Shown piece by piece: positions 52,933 through 62,194 of a stretch of 64,000 nt of DNA. A program made the translations under genes and the position numbers. The stretch spans positions 3,269,001 to 3,333,000 of the forward strand of contig NZ_CP045302.1 of NCBI RefSeq assembly GCF_009363155.1, given 5' to 3'. Below the pieces are notes generated by a model. It ran no database searches and was not told the DNA's origin. It saw only the letters and a program-made list of their open reading frames with translations. The stretch comes from Azotobacter salinestris. Its GTDB lineage: Bacteria > Pseudomonadota > Gammaproteobacteria > Pseudomonadales > Pseudomonadaceae. The stretch's first letter is position 1. Every line of letters begins with the position of its first letter.

Positions 52933-53694
52933 GTGGTCTGGCCGTTCGCCCTGCTCGGCGCCCTGGCCGGCCTGCTGGTGGCCGGGCTGCCCGGGGCGGC
53001 GGTCGGCGGCCTGCTCGGCCTGCTGCTCGACCGCCGCCTGAGGCTGCGTTCCTGGTGGCAGCTGGCCGAGCGTCTGGGCCTGCGTCCGGCGGAGGACGAC
53101 CACGAGCTGCTGTTCCATCTGCTCGGCCGCCTGGCGCGGCGCGAGGGCCCCGTGCAGGAGGCCCATCTGCGCCAGGCCTGCCGCGAGATGGGCGAGCTCG
53201 GCCTGGATGCGCGGGCCCGGCAGGCCGCCAGCCGGATCTTCGCCCACGGCATGCTCGGGGTCGACGGACTGCGCCGTTCGCTGCAACGCCTGAGCGGCCG
53301 GGCCGAGCGGGTCGAGCACCTGCTGCGCGCCTGCTGGCGGATGGCCTGGGCCGACGGCCGGGTGAGCCCGGCCGAGCGCGAGCTGGTGCTGCTCTGGGGG
53401 CGCTGGCTGGGCTGCAGCAGCGCCCAGGTCGAGGCGCTGGGCCGCGGCTGCGCGGCGCCGCCGGCGCCGTCCAAGGCCGTCGGCTACCTGCGGGCCCTGC
53501 GCCTGCTCGGCATCCACGCCGACAGCGACCCGGCGACCATCAAGCACGCCTATCGCCGGCTGCTCAACCGGCACCATCCGGACAAGCTGGGCCGCGCCGG
53601 GGCAAGCCCGGCACGGCTGTACGCGGCCACGGCGCGGACCTGCGAGCTGCACGAGGCCTACCGGCTGGTCCGCGACCACCACGGCTTTCGCTGA
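52933..53694 (+). CDS. djlA: DjlA-type membrane J-domain co-chaperone
   Basis: The 253-residue protein has an N-terminal membrane segment (VWPFALLGALAGLLVAGLPGAAVGGLLGLLLDRRL), a TerB-like helical domain (ELLFHLLGRLARREGPVQEAHLRQACREMGE), and a C-terminal J domain. The J domain includes HAYRRLLNRHHPDKLGRAG, with the HPD motif for DnaK contact. The GTG start at 52933 lies 1 base after the murU stop. The same amgK-murU-djlA order occurs in Pseudomonas. Confidence 0.92.
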   Translation: MVWPFALLGALAGLLVAGLPGAAVGGLLGLLLDRRLRLRSWWQLAERLGLRPAEDDHELLFHLLGRLARREGPVQEAHLRQACREMGELGLDARARQAASRIFAHGMLGVDGLRRSLQRLSGRAERVEHLLRACWRMAWADGRVSPAERELVLLWGRWLGCSSAQVEALGRGCAAPPAPSKAVGYLRALRLLGIHADSDPATIKHAYRRLLNRHHPDKLGRAGASPARLYAATARTCELHEAYRLVRDHHGFR

Positions 53695-53828
53695 CGCCTC
53701 TGCGCTGATCGCTCCCGGCCAGCCCCTGCGCTAGAGTGGCAAAAGGAAGGCCGACCGGGCGCCCGCGCCTGCCGCCGGCGCCCGATTCCCCTTGAGCGAA
53801 GCGCCGCCGCGCGGCCAGAGAGGACTCC

Positions 53829-55109
53829 ATGAGCAGGACCAACGAATCCCTGATGCAACGCCGGATCGCCGCGGTGCCGCGCGGCGTCGGGCAGATCCAC
53901 CCGATCTTCGCCGAGCATGCGCGCAACTGCAGCGTGGTCGACGTGGAAGGGCGCGAGTACATCGACTTCGCCGGCGGTATCGCCGTGCTCAACACCGGTC
54001 ACCTGCACCCGAAGATCGTCGAGGCGGTGGAGCGGCAGCTGCACAAGCTGTCGCACACCTGCTTCCAGGTGCTGGCCTACGAGCCCTACGTCGAGCTCTG
54101 CGAAAAGCTCAACGCGCGCGTGCCGGGCGACTTCGCCAAGAAGACCCTGCTGGTCAGCACCGGCTCGGAGGCGGTGGAGAACGCCGTGAAGATCGCCCGC
54201 GCGGCCACCGGGCGGACCGGGGTGATCGCCTTCACCAGCGCCTACCACGGACGCACCCTGATGACCCTGGCGCTGACCGGCAAGAAGGTGCCCTACGCCG
54301 CCGGCATGGGGCTCTTGCCGGGCGGCGTGTTCCGTGCCCGCTACCCGAGCGCGCTGTGCGGCGTCGACGTGGCCGAGGCGCTGGCCAGCGTCGAGCGGGT
54401 GTTCAAGAACGACGCCGAGCCGCGCGACATCGCCGCGATCCTGGTCGAGCCGGTGCAGGGCGAGGGCGGCTTCAACGTCGCCCCGCCGGAGTTCATGCGC
54501 GGCCTGCGGGCGATCTGCGACCAGCACGGTATTCTCTTGATCGCCGACGAGGTGCAGACCGGTGCCGGGCGTACCGGCACCTTCTTCGCCATGGAGCAGA
54601 TGGGCGTGGCCGCCGACCTCACCGCCTTCGCCAAGTCCATCGCCGGCGGCTTCCCGCTGGCCGGGGTGTGCGGCAAGGCCGAGTACATGGACGCCATCGC
54701 CCCCGGCGGGCTCGGCGGCACCTACGCCGGCAACCCGCTCTCCTGTGCCGCGGCCCTGGCGGTGCTGGAGGTGTTCGAGGAGGAGCGCCTGCTCGAGCGC
54801 GCCCGGAGCATCGGCGCGCGGCTGACCGAAGGGCTCCGGGCGATCCAGGCGCGCCATGCGTCGGTCGCCGAGGTGCGCGGCCTGGGCGCCATGGTTGCCA
54901 TGGAGCTGTGCGAGGGCGGCGACGTCCTGAGGCCGGCCACCGTGCTGACCGGGCAGATCGTCGCCCGGGCGCGGGACAAGGGGCTGATCCTGCTGTCCTG
55001 CGGCACCTACGGCAACGTGCTGCGCTTTCTGATGCCCTTGACCGTGCCGGACGAGCTGCTCGAGCGCGGCCTGGCGATCCTCGCCGAGTGCTTCGACGAG
55101 CTGGCCTGA
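53829..55109 (+). CDS. gabT: 4-aminobutyrate aminotransferase
   Basis: GabT moves the amino group of GABA to 2-oxoglutarate to give succinate semialdehyde. The 426-residue class III aminotransferase reads MSRTNESLMQRRIAAVPRGVGQIHPIFAE and carries STGSEAVENAVKIAR, TSAYHGRT, LIADEVQTGAGRTGTFFAMEQ and PLP Lys269 in FAKSIAGGFPLAG. The partner gabD is not in the window. In P. aeruginosa the space between the murU region and rpe holds other genes, so gabT appears to be locally placed here. Confidence 0.92.
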   Translation: MSRTNESLMQRRIAAVPRGVGQIHPIFAEHARNCSVVDVEGREYIDFAGGIAVLNTGHLHPKIVEAVERQLHKLSHTCFQVLAYEPYVELCEKLNARVPGDFAKKTLLVSTGSEAVENAVKIARAATGRTGVIAFTSAYHGRTLMTLALTGKKVPYAAGMGLLPGGVFRARYPSALCGVDVAEALASVERVFKNDAEPRDIAAILVEPVQGEGGFNVAPPEFMRGLRAICDQHGILLIADEVQTGAGRTGTFFAMEQMGVAADLTAFAKSIAGGFPLAGVCGKAEYMDAIAPGGLGGTYAGNPLSCAAALAVLEVFEEERLLERARSIGARLTEGLRAIQARHASVAEVRGLGAMVAMELCEGGDVLRPATVLTGQIVARARDKGLILLSCGTYGNVLRFLMPLTVPDELLERGLAILAECFDELA

Positions 55110-55207
55110 GCCGGCCCGCCGCGGGACAGGGCGGCGCGCCGCCCTTGCCGCCCCGGCGGTGACGCGGGAAACTGCACCTCTTTGCCGCAAGTCGCTCCGA
55201 GGTCTCC

Positions 55208-55882
55208 ATGCAACCCTTCGCCATCGCCCCGTCGATTCTCTCCGCCGACTTCGCCCGTCTGGGCGAAGAGGTGGACAAGGTCCTCGCCGCCGGCGCCGAC
55301 ATCGTCCACTTCGACGTGATGGACAACCACTACGTGCCCAACCTGACCATCGGCTCGATGGTCTGCACGGCGCTGCGCAAGTACGGGATCAGTGCGCCGA
55401 TCGATGTGCACCTGATGGTCAAGCCGGTCGACCGCATCATCGGCGACTTCCTCGAGGCCGGCGCCAGCTACATCACCTTCCACCCGGAGGCCTCCGAGCA
55501 CATCGACCGCTCCCTGCAGCTGATCAGGGACGGCGGCGCCAAGGCCGGCCTGGTGTTCAACCCGGCGACCCCGCTGGACTGCCTGAAGTACGTGATGGAC
55601 AAGCTCGACATGGTGCTGCTGATGAGCGTCAACCCTGGCTTCGGCGGGCAGAAGTTCATCCCCGGCACCCTCGACAAGCTGCGCGAGGCGCGCGCCCTGA
55701 TCGACGCCAGCGGCCGGGACATCCGCCTGGAGATCGACGGCGGGGTCAACGTCAAGAACATCGGCGAGATCGCCGCGGCCGGCGCCGACACCTTCGTTGC
55801 CGGCTCGGCGATCTTCGGCCAGCCGGATTACAAGGCGGTGATCGACGCCATGCGCGCCGAGCTGGCCCGGGTGCGCCCATGA
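55208..55882 (+). CDS. rpe: Ribulose-phosphate 3-epimerase
   Basis: Rpe interconverts ribulose-5-phosphate and xylulose-5-phosphate. The 224-residue TIM barrel has [73 protein letters not shown] and [35 protein letters not shown] lies upstream of the ATG. gph overlaps its end as ATGA. Confidence 0.97.
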   Translation: MQPFAIAPSILSADFARLGEEVDKVLAAGADIVHFDVMDNHYVPNLTIGSMVCTALRKYGISAPIDVHLMVKPVDRIIGDFLEAGASYITFHPEASEHIDRSLQLIRDGGAKAGLVFNPATPLDCLKYVMDKLDMVLLMSVNPGFGGQKFIPGTLDKLREARALIDASGRDIRLEIDGGVNVKNIGEIAAAGADTFVAGSAIFGQPDYKAVIDAMRAELARVRP

Positions 55883-56586
55883 CGCCCCTGCACGCCCTGT
55901 TCGGCGGACGCCTGCCGAAGCTGGCGATGTTCGATCTCGACGGCACCCTGGTGGACTCGGTGCCGGACCTGGCGGCGGCGGTCGACCGCATGCTCGTCCA
56001 GCTTGGCCGGGCGCCGGCCGGCGTCGAGCGGGTGCGCCTGTGGGTCGGCAACGGCGCGCCGGTGCTGGTGCGCCGCGCCCTGGCTGGCGACCTGCGCCAC
56101 GACGGTGTGGACGCAGCCGAGGCCGAGGCGGCGCTGGCGCTGTTCATGGACGCCTACGCCGACAACCACGCGCTGACCCGCGTCTATCCCGGTGTGCCGG
56201 AAACCCTCGACTGGCTGCGCGAGCGCGAGGTGCAACTGGCGCTGATCACCAACAAGCCGGCGCGCTTCCTGCCCGAGCTGCTGGCCGACAAGGGCCTGGA
56301 CGGCTATTTCCGCTGGGTCGTCGGCGGCGACACCCTGCCGCAGCAGAAGCCCGATCCGGCGGCGCTGCGCTGGGTGATGACGGAGGCCGGCGTGCTGGCG
56401 GAGGAGTCGCTGTTCGTCGGCGACTCGCGCAACGACGTGCTCGCCGCCCGGGCGGCGGGCGTCGCCTGCGTGGCGCTGTCCTACGGCTACAACCACGGTC
56501 GGCCGATCGCCGAGGAGGGGCCGGCGCTGGTGCTCGATGCGCTGTCCGTGCTGGTTGATTCGACACCCGCGGCTGCGCTGATGTGA
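55879..56586 (+). CDS. gph: Phosphoglycolate phosphatase
   Basis: This HAD phosphatase of 235 residues acts on 2-phosphoglycolate. Motif I is [23 protein letters not shown] (nucleophile Asp in DLDGT), motif II is [15 protein letters not shown], and motif III/IV is [13 protein letters not shown] with [30 protein letters not shown]. The ATG lies within the rpe end. In Pseudomonas gph is followed by trpE; here a LysR/oxidoreductase pair and intron debris lie between. Confidence 0.95.
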   Translation: MTPLHALFGGRLPKLAMFDLDGTLVDSVPDLAAAVDRMLVQLGRAPAGVERVRLWVGNGAPVLVRRALAGDLRHDGVDAAEAEAALALFMDAYADNHALTRVYPGVPETLDWLREREVQLALITNKPARFLPELLADKGLDGYFRWVVGGDTLPQQKPDPAALRWVMTEAGVLAEESLFVGDSRNDVLAARAAGVACVALSYGYNHGRPIAEEGPALVLDALSVLVDSTPAAALM

Positions 56587-56598
56587 CCACTCGCGGGG

Positions 56599-56618
56599 CG
56601 ACACGCATGCTCGTGTCG
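56599..56618. terminator. Hairpin downstream of gph
   Basis: CGACACG and CGTGTCG are perfect inverted repeats with a 6-base loop, 13 bases after the gph stop, followed by TTGCTTGG. It lies between gph and the convergent LysR gene and is a candidate terminator. Confidence 0.45.
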
Positions 56619-56681
56619 TTGCTTGGCTGGACGGTTTCCCTGATCATCGATCAAGCCTGAGAGTGCAACGCTCTGCACGGA

Positions 56682-57575
56682 TCACACTGAATCTGCGATG
56701 TACTCGCGCAGCCATTGATGGGCGGGGTCGCCATGAGAGCGCTCATGCCAGAACATGGCCATCTCGAAGCCCGGTACATCAACCGGTGGCTCGACAACCT
56801 GCAACGCACTGGTATTGCGAACCAGGCGCGAAGGTAACATCGCCACGAGATCAGTGCTTGCCAGGACCGACATCACGAACAGGAAGTGCGGAACGGAAAG
56901 CACCACCCGGCGTGTCAGGCCCACCTCCGCGAGCGCCTTGTCCGTGATGCCGCGAAATCCCCCGCCATCCGGCGACACCATCAGGTGCTCGAGTTCGCAG
57001 AACTGCGCCAGCGTTGGTCGTCTTTTCAGGCGCGGATGACCCGCGCGGCTCACCAAAACATAGCGTTCCGTAAAGAGCGCGCGGCGATGCAGGCCGGACG
57101 GCGCCTCCTCACTGGTATGCAAGGCAAGATCGATCTCCCCCCGTTCCGCCTGCCTGGCGATGCGTGACGGCACAACTTGAAGGACTGCCAGTCGCGTACC
57201 GGGCGCCACCGAACGCAGGCCGCTCAGGGCTGGCAGCAGGATCGTCGACTCGCTGTAGTCGGACGCGGCGACGCGCCACGCATGACGGGCCTCGGCAGGG
57301 TCGAAGGGACTGGCGGGCGATACCGCGCGCTCGAGCGCCTCCAGTGCTTGCCGCAAGGGTTCGCGCAGCTCGTCGGCCCGCGCGGTGGGCCGCATGCCTC
57401 GCGGCCCCGGCAGCAACAGGGGGTCCCCGAAGATGTCCCGCAGCTTGGCGAGGTGGACGCTGACCGAGGGTTGGGCGAGGTTCAGGCGCTCCGCCGCACG
57501 GGTCACATTGTGCTCCGAGAGCAACACATCGAGCGTCACCAGCAGGTTGAGATCCAGCCGCCTGAGATTGTTCAT
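56682..57575 (-). CDS. LysR-type transcriptional regulator
   Basis: The 297-residue protein has an N-terminal winged helix (LRRLDLNLLVTLDVLLSEHNVTRAAERLNLAQPSVSVHLAKLRDIFGDPLLLPGPRGMRPTARA) followed by a ligand-binding domain. The LysR/NodD-like subset is suggested by DLNLLVTLDVLLSEHNVTRAAERL. It probably controls the divergent quinone-reductase gene, since the gap between them holds a perfect dyad operator. The inducer is unknown. Confidence 0.92.
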   Translation of the reverse strand: MNNLRRLDLNLLVTLDVLLSEHNVTRAAERLNLAQPSVSVHLAKLRDIFGDPLLLPGPRGMRPTARADELREPLRQALEALERAVSPASPFDPAEARHAWRVAASDYSESTILLPALSGLRSVAPGTRLAVLQVVPSRIARQAERGEIDLALHTSEEAPSGLHRRALFTERYVLVSRAGHPRLKRRPTLAQFCELEHLMVSPDGGGFRGITDKALAEVGLTRRVVLSVPHFLFVMSVLASTDLVAMLPSRLVRNTSALQVVEPPVDVPGFEMAMFWHERSHGDPAHQWLREYIADSV

Positions 57576-57588
57576 GACAATACCTGGA

Positions 57589-57612
57589 ATATTGGATATT
57601 CATTTCCAATAT
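57589..57612. promoter_or_regulatory. Palindromic LysR operator in the divergent promoter
   Basis: ATATTGGA (57589-57596) and TCCAATAT (57605-57612) are perfect inverted repeats with an 8-base spacer, fitting the T-N11-A rule for LysR sites. The dyad lies 13 bases from the LysR ATG and 48 from the quinone-reductase ATG, so autoregulation and activation of the partner gene are likely. Confidence 0.7.
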
Positions 57613-57660
57613 ACCCGGCAAGGCCCCACTCTGCTCCTGTCCAGCAACGGAGGCCCAGCC

Positions 57661-58437
57661 ATGAATATTCTGCTCGTCCATGCCCACCCTGAACCCCAGT
57701 CATTGAACGGCTCGCTCAAGGACTTTTCGGTCAAGCGCCTCGAGAAGGCCGGGCACGTCGTCCAGGTATCGGACCTGTATGCCATGCACTGGAAGGCGAC
57801 GTTCGACGCCGACGACAGCACGGACCGGCGGGCCGATACGCGCTTCGATCCCGCCCTCGACTCCAGGCGGGCGTTCGAGAGCGGCACACAGAGCCAGGAC
57901 ATCGCGCGCGAACAGGACAAGCTGCGCTGGGCGGACGCCCTCATCCTGCAGTTTCCCCTGTGGTGGTTCTCGATGCCGGCGATCCTCAAGGGCTGGGTGG
58001 AGCGCGTCTATGCGTATGGCTTCGCCTACGGCGTGGGGGAACACTCCGACAGCCACTGGGGCGATCGATACGGGGAAGGCACGCTGGCGGGCAAACGAGC
58101 GATGTTGATCGTCACGGCGGGCGGCTGGGAGTCCCATTACGGCCCGCGGGGCATCAATGGCCCGATCGACGATATCCTGTTCCCCATCCAGCACGGGATT
58201 CTGTTCTACCCCGGTTTCGAGGTCCTGCCGCCGTTCGTGATCTATCGGACCGGCCGCATGGGCGAAGTCCGGTTTTCCACAATCTGTGAGGCACTCGGAC
58301 AGCGTCTCGACGACCTTTGGAAGACGGCGCCGATACCCTTTCGCCCGCAGAACGCCGGTGCGTACCTCATCCCGGAGCTCACCCTGCGACCCGATATCGC
58401 GCCGGACCGGTCCGGCTTCGCCGCGCACGTCGTGTAG
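57661..58437 (+). CDS. NAD(P)H-quinone oxidoreductase family (flavodoxin-like fold)
   Basis: The 258-residue protein matches the NQO1/MdaB-like flavodoxin fold: MNILLVHAHPEPQSLNGSLKDFSVKRLEKAGHVVQVSDLY at the N-terminus for FMN/FAD phosphate, LILQFPLWWFSMPAILKGWVERVYAYGFAYG in the middle, and MLIVTAGGWESHYGPRGINGPIDDILFPIQHGILFYPGFEVLPPFVIY. It likely reduces quinones or related electrophiles by two electrons. A GGAGG ribosome-binding site lies 6 bases upstream. It is divergent from the LysR gene. Confidence 0.88.
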   Translation: MNILLVHAHPEPQSLNGSLKDFSVKRLEKAGHVVQVSDLYAMHWKATFDADDSTDRRADTRFDPALDSRRAFESGTQSQDIAREQDKLRWADALILQFPLWWFSMPAILKGWVERVYAYGFAYGVGEHSDSHWGDRYGEGTLAGKRAMLIVTAGGWESHYGPRGINGPIDDILFPIQHGILFYPGFEVLPPFVIYRTGRMGEVRFSTICEALGQRLDDLWKTAPIPFRPQNAGAYLIPELTLRPDIAPDRSGFAAHVV

Positions 58438-59027
58438 ACACTGCGCCGTCACGCACTCCTGCGTTGTAGGCGATCGGCGAACGATGCCACTCGGGTTTCG
58501 GCGTTCCAGGGCGTGTCATCAATTTCCCGCTTGCGTTGCCGCCTGAGCCGGGCCCAGACAAGCCGCAGCCTTTGGCAATGGTCATTCCCTTGCCAAAGGC
58601 CGCCCTGGCGGAAGGTGCGGGAGATCATCAAGGGTTGTCGTCAGGCGGGTGGACGGCGGACCGGATACCCTGAGTAATCGCGTGCTGCTGCACCCGGACT
58701 GCCCTGTACTGCTCCACAGCGGCTTATAAGTGATATAGTCGCGCGCAACGTTCGTGCGTTGCCGGCCGAGTCTCTTGGCTTGAGCCGTATGCGGTGAAAG
58801 TCGCACGCATGGTTTTTAAGGAGGATGAGGCAGGAGTGGCCCGTCCTTGCCCGGCTCGTCCATTTTTCGCCTCGAGGGAAGCGTGATCGTGGTGGTTTCC
58901 CGCAAACTCTGGATGAAGGTCATCAAGGCCCTGGCCCGCTGGCGCTGGCGCGCCTGACGACATCCCCTGCCGGTTCGCCGGCGCGTTTGCCCCTTTCCCG
59001 TATTCCTGCCCGCCACGAGGCTGATTC
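58438..59027. other. Intergenic region between quinone reductase gene and trpE
   Basis: These 590 bases carry a group II intron domain V remnant at 58782-58815 and no reverse-transcriptase ORF. The first 300 bases have no recognisable protein in any frame. The trpE promoter must lie in the right part; I see no clear Trp-responsive leader peptide or tandem Trp codons. Confidence 0.45.
58782..58815 (+). mobile_element. Degenerate group II intron domain V
   Basis: The 34 bases start GAGCCGTATGCGGTGAAAGT and end CGCACGCATGGTTT, the pattern of bacterial group II intron domain V with the AGC triad and 2-base bulge. The inner TGCG/CGCA helix is intact. Against the usual pattern one A-C mismatch and two extra G-U pairs are seen. 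No open reading frame for a maturase and no obvious intron 5' end are nearby, so this is a relic. Confidence 0.7.
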
Positions 59028-60506
59028 ATGACCCGCGAAGAATTCCTGCGCCTGGCCGCCGAAGGCTACAACCGCATTCCGCTCGCCTGCGAAACCCTCG
59101 CCGACTTCGACACCCCCCTGTCGATCTACCTGAAACTCGCCGACGCGCCGCACAGCTACCTGCTGGAGTCGGTGCAGGGCGGCGAGAAGTGGGGCCGCTA
59201 CTCGATCATCGGCCTGCCGGCGCGCACCGTGCTGCGCGTCCATGGGCACTGCGCCTCGGTCAGCGTCGACGATGTCGAGGTGGAGCGCCACGACTGCGAA
59301 GACCCGCTGGCCTTCGTCGAAGCCTTCAAGGCGCGCTACCGGGTGCCGACCCTGCCGGGCCTGCCGCGCTTCAACGGCGGCCTGGTCGGCTACTTCGGCT
59401 ACGACTGCGTGCGCTACGTCGAGAAGAAGCTCGCCCATTGCCCGAACCCCGACCCGCTGGGCACGCCGGACATCCTCCTGATGGTCTCCGATGCGGTGAT
59501 GGTGTTCGACAACCTGGCCGGCAAGATGCATCTGATCGTCCTTGCCGACCCGGCCGAGGCGGACGCCTTCGAGCAGGGCCAGGCCCGCCTGCAGACGCTG
59601 CTGGAGCAACTGCGCCAGCCGCTGGCGCCGCGCCAGGGCATCGATCTTTCCGCCCAGCCCGGCGCCGAGCCGGCATTCCGCGCCAGCTTCGGCCGCGAAG
59701 ACTACGAGCGCGCGGTGGACACCATCAAGGAGTACATCCTCGCTGGCGATTGCATGCAGGTGGTGCCCTCGCAGCGCATGTCGATCGACTTCAAGGCCGC
59801 GCCCATCGACCTGTACCGGGCGCTGCGCTGCTTCAACCCGACCCCCTACATGTATTTCTTCAATTTCGGCGACTTCCACGTGGTCGGCAGCTCGCCGGAA
59901 GTGCTGGTGCGCGTCGAGGACGGCCTGGTCACGGTGCGCCCGATCGCCGGCACCCGCCCGCGCGGCGCGACCGAGGAAGCCGACCTGGCGCTGGAAAAGG
60001 ACCTGCTCTCCGACGCCAAGGAGCTGGCCGAGCACCTGATGCTGATCGACCTGGGCCGCAACGACGTCGGCCGGGTCGCCGACACCGGCTCGGTGAAGGT
60101 CACCGACCAGATGGTCATCGAGCGCTACTCCAACGTCATGCACATCGTCTCCAACGTCACCGGCCATCTGAAGGAAGGGCTGACGGCGATGGACGCGCTG
60201 CGCGCCATCCTGCCGGCCGGCACCCTCTCCGGCGCGCCGAAGATTCGCGCCATGGAGATCATCGACGAGCTGGAGCCGGTCAAGCGCGGGGTCTACGGCG
60301 GCGCCGTCGGCTATCTGGCGTGGAACGGCAACATGGACACGGCGATCGCCATCCGCACCGCGGTGATCAAGGACGGCGAGCTGCACGTGCAGGCCGGCGG
60401 CGGCATCGTCGCCGACTCGGTGCCGGCGCTGGAGTGGGAGGAAACCATCAACAAGCGCCGCGCCATGTTCCGCGCCGTGGCCCTGGCCGAGCAGGGCAAG
60501 GCCTGA
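59028..60506 (+). CDS. trpE: Anthranilate synthase component I
   Basis: TrpE makes anthranilate from chorismate using ammonia from TrpG, the first step of tryptophan synthesis. The 492-residue protein has the Trp-feedback element [21 protein letters not shown] near the N-terminus, then [102 protein letters not shown] and [34 protein letters not shown]. trpG is not adjacent, as in Pseudomonas. Confidence 0.97.
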   Translation: MTREEFLRLAAEGYNRIPLACETLADFDTPLSIYLKLADAPHSYLLESVQGGEKWGRYSIIGLPARTVLRVHGHCASVSVDDVEVERHDCEDPLAFVEAFKARYRVPTLPGLPRFNGGLVGYFGYDCVRYVEKKLAHCPNPDPLGTPDILLMVSDAVMVFDNLAGKMHLIVLADPAEADAFEQGQARLQTLLEQLRQPLAPRQGIDLSAQPGAEPAFRASFGREDYERAVDTIKEYILAGDCMQVVPSQRMSIDFKAAPIDLYRALRCFNPTPYMYFFNFGDFHVVGSSPEVLVRVEDGLVTVRPIAGTRPRGATEEADLALEKDLLSDAKELAEHLMLIDLGRNDVGRVADTGSVKVTDQMVIERYSNVMHIVSNVTGHLKEGLTAMDALRAILPAGTLSGAPKIRAMEIIDELEPVKRGVYGGAVGYLAWNGNMDTAIAIRTAVIKDGELHVQAGGGIVADSVPALEWEETINKRRAMFRAVALAEQGKA

Positions 60507-60525
60507 TCCGAAGCCGCTGGGGTTG

Positions 60526-60668
60526 TAGGGTGGACAACGCCGCAGGCTTGTCCACCATGGTGGATGGCTTCGGCCATCCACCCTACCCGGCTCGGGGTAC
60601 AGATCGTAGGGCGGGTTTCAACTGCCCTACGGCACTGTAGGGTGGGCAACGGCGCAGCCTTGCCCACC
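60526..60668. repeat. REP-like repeat cluster downstream of trpE
   Basis: Two 31-base copies, 60526-60556 and 60638-60668, begin TAGGGTGGACAACGCCGCAG and TAGGGTGGGCAACGGCGCAG. Each can fold back on itself (GGTGGACAA with TTGTCCACC). Between them lie a hairpin GGTGGATGGC-TTCG-GCCATCCACC (60559-60582) and an inverted pair GTAGGGC/GCCCTAC (60606-60612, 60624-60630). Such arrays are common between genes in Pseudomonadaceae and may also work as trpE transcript terminators. Confidence 0.8.
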
Positions 60669-60683
60669 AAGAGCGCTGTATCC

Positions 60684-61136
60684 CTACGCCGGATCGAGCG
60701 CCCGGCGCAGGGGAATCATCGGCGAGCGGGCGAAGCCCTGGCGGGCGTAGAAGCGCTGGGCGTCGAGGTTGTCGGCGTCGGTCAGGAGAGTGATGCGCAG
60801 GCAACCGTGCTGCCGCGCAGTGGCGATGGCTGCCTCCAGTAGCTGCGTGCCGAGGCCCCGGCCGCGCGCCGCGGCGTCCACCACCATGTCCTCGAGCAGT
60901 GCCACCGGCGCGCCCAGCGCGGTGGAAACCGTATAGAGCAGGTTGACCATGCCGAGGGGCCGCCCGTTCTCCTCGGCGAGCAGGATCCCGCCGACCTCCG
61001 GGCTTTCGATGATCGCCGCCAGGCCGCGCTGCTGCGCCGCGCGGTCGGGCGTGAATTCGGCCTCCTGGGCGAACAACTGGTCGAGCAGGAAGCACAATGC
61101 CGGGATATCGGCGGGCGTGGCGGGGCGAATCTCCAT
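60684..61136 (-). CDS. GNAT family N-acetyltransferase
   Basis: The 150-residue protein starts MEIRPATPADIPALCFLLDQLFAQEAEFTP and holds the acetyl-CoA motif ALLEDMVVDAAARGRGLGTQLLEAAIATARQHGC (Q/RxxGxG/A as RGRGLG), then LTDADNLDAQRFYARQGF. The substrate is unknown. GGAGAAG lies upstream. It is convergent with trpE, separated by the repeat cluster. Confidence 0.9.
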   Translation of the reverse strand: MEIRPATPADIPALCFLLDQLFAQEAEFTPDRAAQQRGLAAIIESPEVGGILLAEENGRPLGMVNLLYTVSTALGAPVALLEDMVVDAAARGRGLGTQLLEAAIATARQHGCLRITLLTDADNLDAQRFYARQGFARSPMIPLRRALDPA

Positions 61137-61295
61137 GGGCGCTTCTCCGAAGGGGACAGGGACCGGCAGCCCGGCATCATAGCGCCTGGCGGCCTCCCGG
61201 GCCTTCCTTCCTGCCCCCTTTCAAGGGGCGAAGCGTGCGGATGCCTTCAAGCGGTGCCTGCCGCGCGGACGATCCGGCCGGCGGCAGGCGAGCGG

Positions 61296-62054
61296 TCAGA
61301 AGGTCTTGGACACCGAGGCGACGAGGTTGGCGTCGCAGTAGGTGTCGTTGCCGGTGTAGTTCTCGCACTCCTCGTCCTTCAGGTCGGTCTGGGTATAGGC
61401 CAGGCCGAACTGCAGGCCGACGAACTCCTTGGTCACCCCGACGTACCAGTCGTAGTAGGCGTCCTCGCCCTTGGTCGCGCCGTCCTTGAAGAAGGTGTCG
61501 TCCTTGAAGTCGTACTTGCCGACACGCATGGACAGGCCGATTCCGTAGGGCAGGTCGCGCTTGTAGCCGATGTAGGAGTAGACGACGTTGTTGTCGCTGT
61601 TGACGTCGTCGGAGTAGTTGATGCCGACCTTGAAGCCGTAGGCCGAGAGGCTGCCGTAGAACTCGCTGTAGTTCAGGTCGGCGTTGTCGAGGTGGTCCTT
61701 CACATAGTCGTACTTGAGCCAGCCCACGTCGAAGGTCAGGTCTTCGGTGATGTTATTGCTGAAGCCGATGTAGTAGTCGCGCTCCATGGTCGCATCGGAG
61801 GTTTCGTAGTCGGTGTTGGAAACCCAGGCGCCGACGTACAGGCCGCTCTCGTGAACGATGTCCAGCCCGCCCTGGAGGGCCGGGTCGCCCTTGGTCTGCG
61901 AGATACCGCGGAAGATGTACTCGGAGGCCAGGGTGACGTTGGCGCTGGCGCTGAACTCGCCGAGCGGCGTGTCCACCGTTATCCCCGCCACGGCGATGCA
62001 ACTGCCGGCCATGGCGCCGGCGGCGGTGAGGGCGAGGGTCGTTTTCTTGAGCAT
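61296..62054 (-). CDS. TIGR02001 (TorF/Gcw_chp) family putative outer-membrane porin
   Basis: The 252-residue protein has a signal peptide (MLKKTTLALTAAGAMAGSCIAVAG). A beta-barrel follows with LASEYIFRGISQTKGDPALQGGLDIVHESGLYVGAWVSNTDY, the TIGR02001 signature, and a C-terminal aromatic end (VASVSKTF). Members are often near ammonium transport or nitrogen-regulated genes in Pseudomonas, from memory. A sigma-54 promoter match is present upstream. The start at 62054 is the first of the signal peptide. Confidence 0.85.
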   Translation of the reverse strand: MLKKTTLALTAAGAMAGSCIAVAGITVDTPLGEFSASANVTLASEYIFRGISQTKGDPALQGGLDIVHESGLYVGAWVSNTDYETSDATMERDYYIGFSNNITEDLTFDVGWLKYDYVKDHLDNADLNYSEFYGSLSAYGFKVGINYSDDVNSDNNVVYSYIGYKRDLPYGIGLSMRVGKYDFKDDTFFKDGATKGEDAYYDWYVGVTKEFVGLQFGLAYTQTDLKDEECENYTGNDTYCDANLVASVSKTF

Positions 62055-62130
62055 GACTCTTCTGTCCTTGGTAGTTGCGTTGCGCTGTTCCGCGCAGGTC
62101 TTGAGTGATTCGATAAAGCTTCCCTGAGAT

Positions 62131-62147
62131 AAGCACAGGGCTTGCCA
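62131..62147 (-). promoter_or_regulatory. Sigma-54 promoter of the TIGR02001 porin gene
   Basis: On the minus strand TGGCAAGCCCTGTGCTT has the invariant GG and GC exactly 10 bases apart and matches 10 of 12 consensus positions of TGGCACG-N4-TTGCT. Transcription would start near 62121, about 67 bases before the ATG. Confidence 0.65.
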
Positions 62148-62160
62148 ACCATCAAAGAAG

Positions 62161-62194
62161 CCCTGAAAAAAGCATTTCCTTGCGCTTTTCAGGG
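62161..62194. promoter_or_regulatory. Long palindrome upstream of the sigma-54 promoter
   Basis: CCCTGAAAA (62161-62169) and TTTTCAGGG (62186-62194) are perfect inverted repeats; an inner AAGC/GCTT pairing extends the dyad to about 13 bp per arm with one mismatch. It lies 14 bases upstream of the promoter's -24 element, so it may bind a regulator, or it could be the stem of a transcript from the other side. Confidence 0.5.

Noticed and set aside
58449-58631. Minus-strand ORF in the quinone reductase-trpE gap that could be a transposase remnant
   Set aside because: No DDE or other transposase motif could be identified; composition only.
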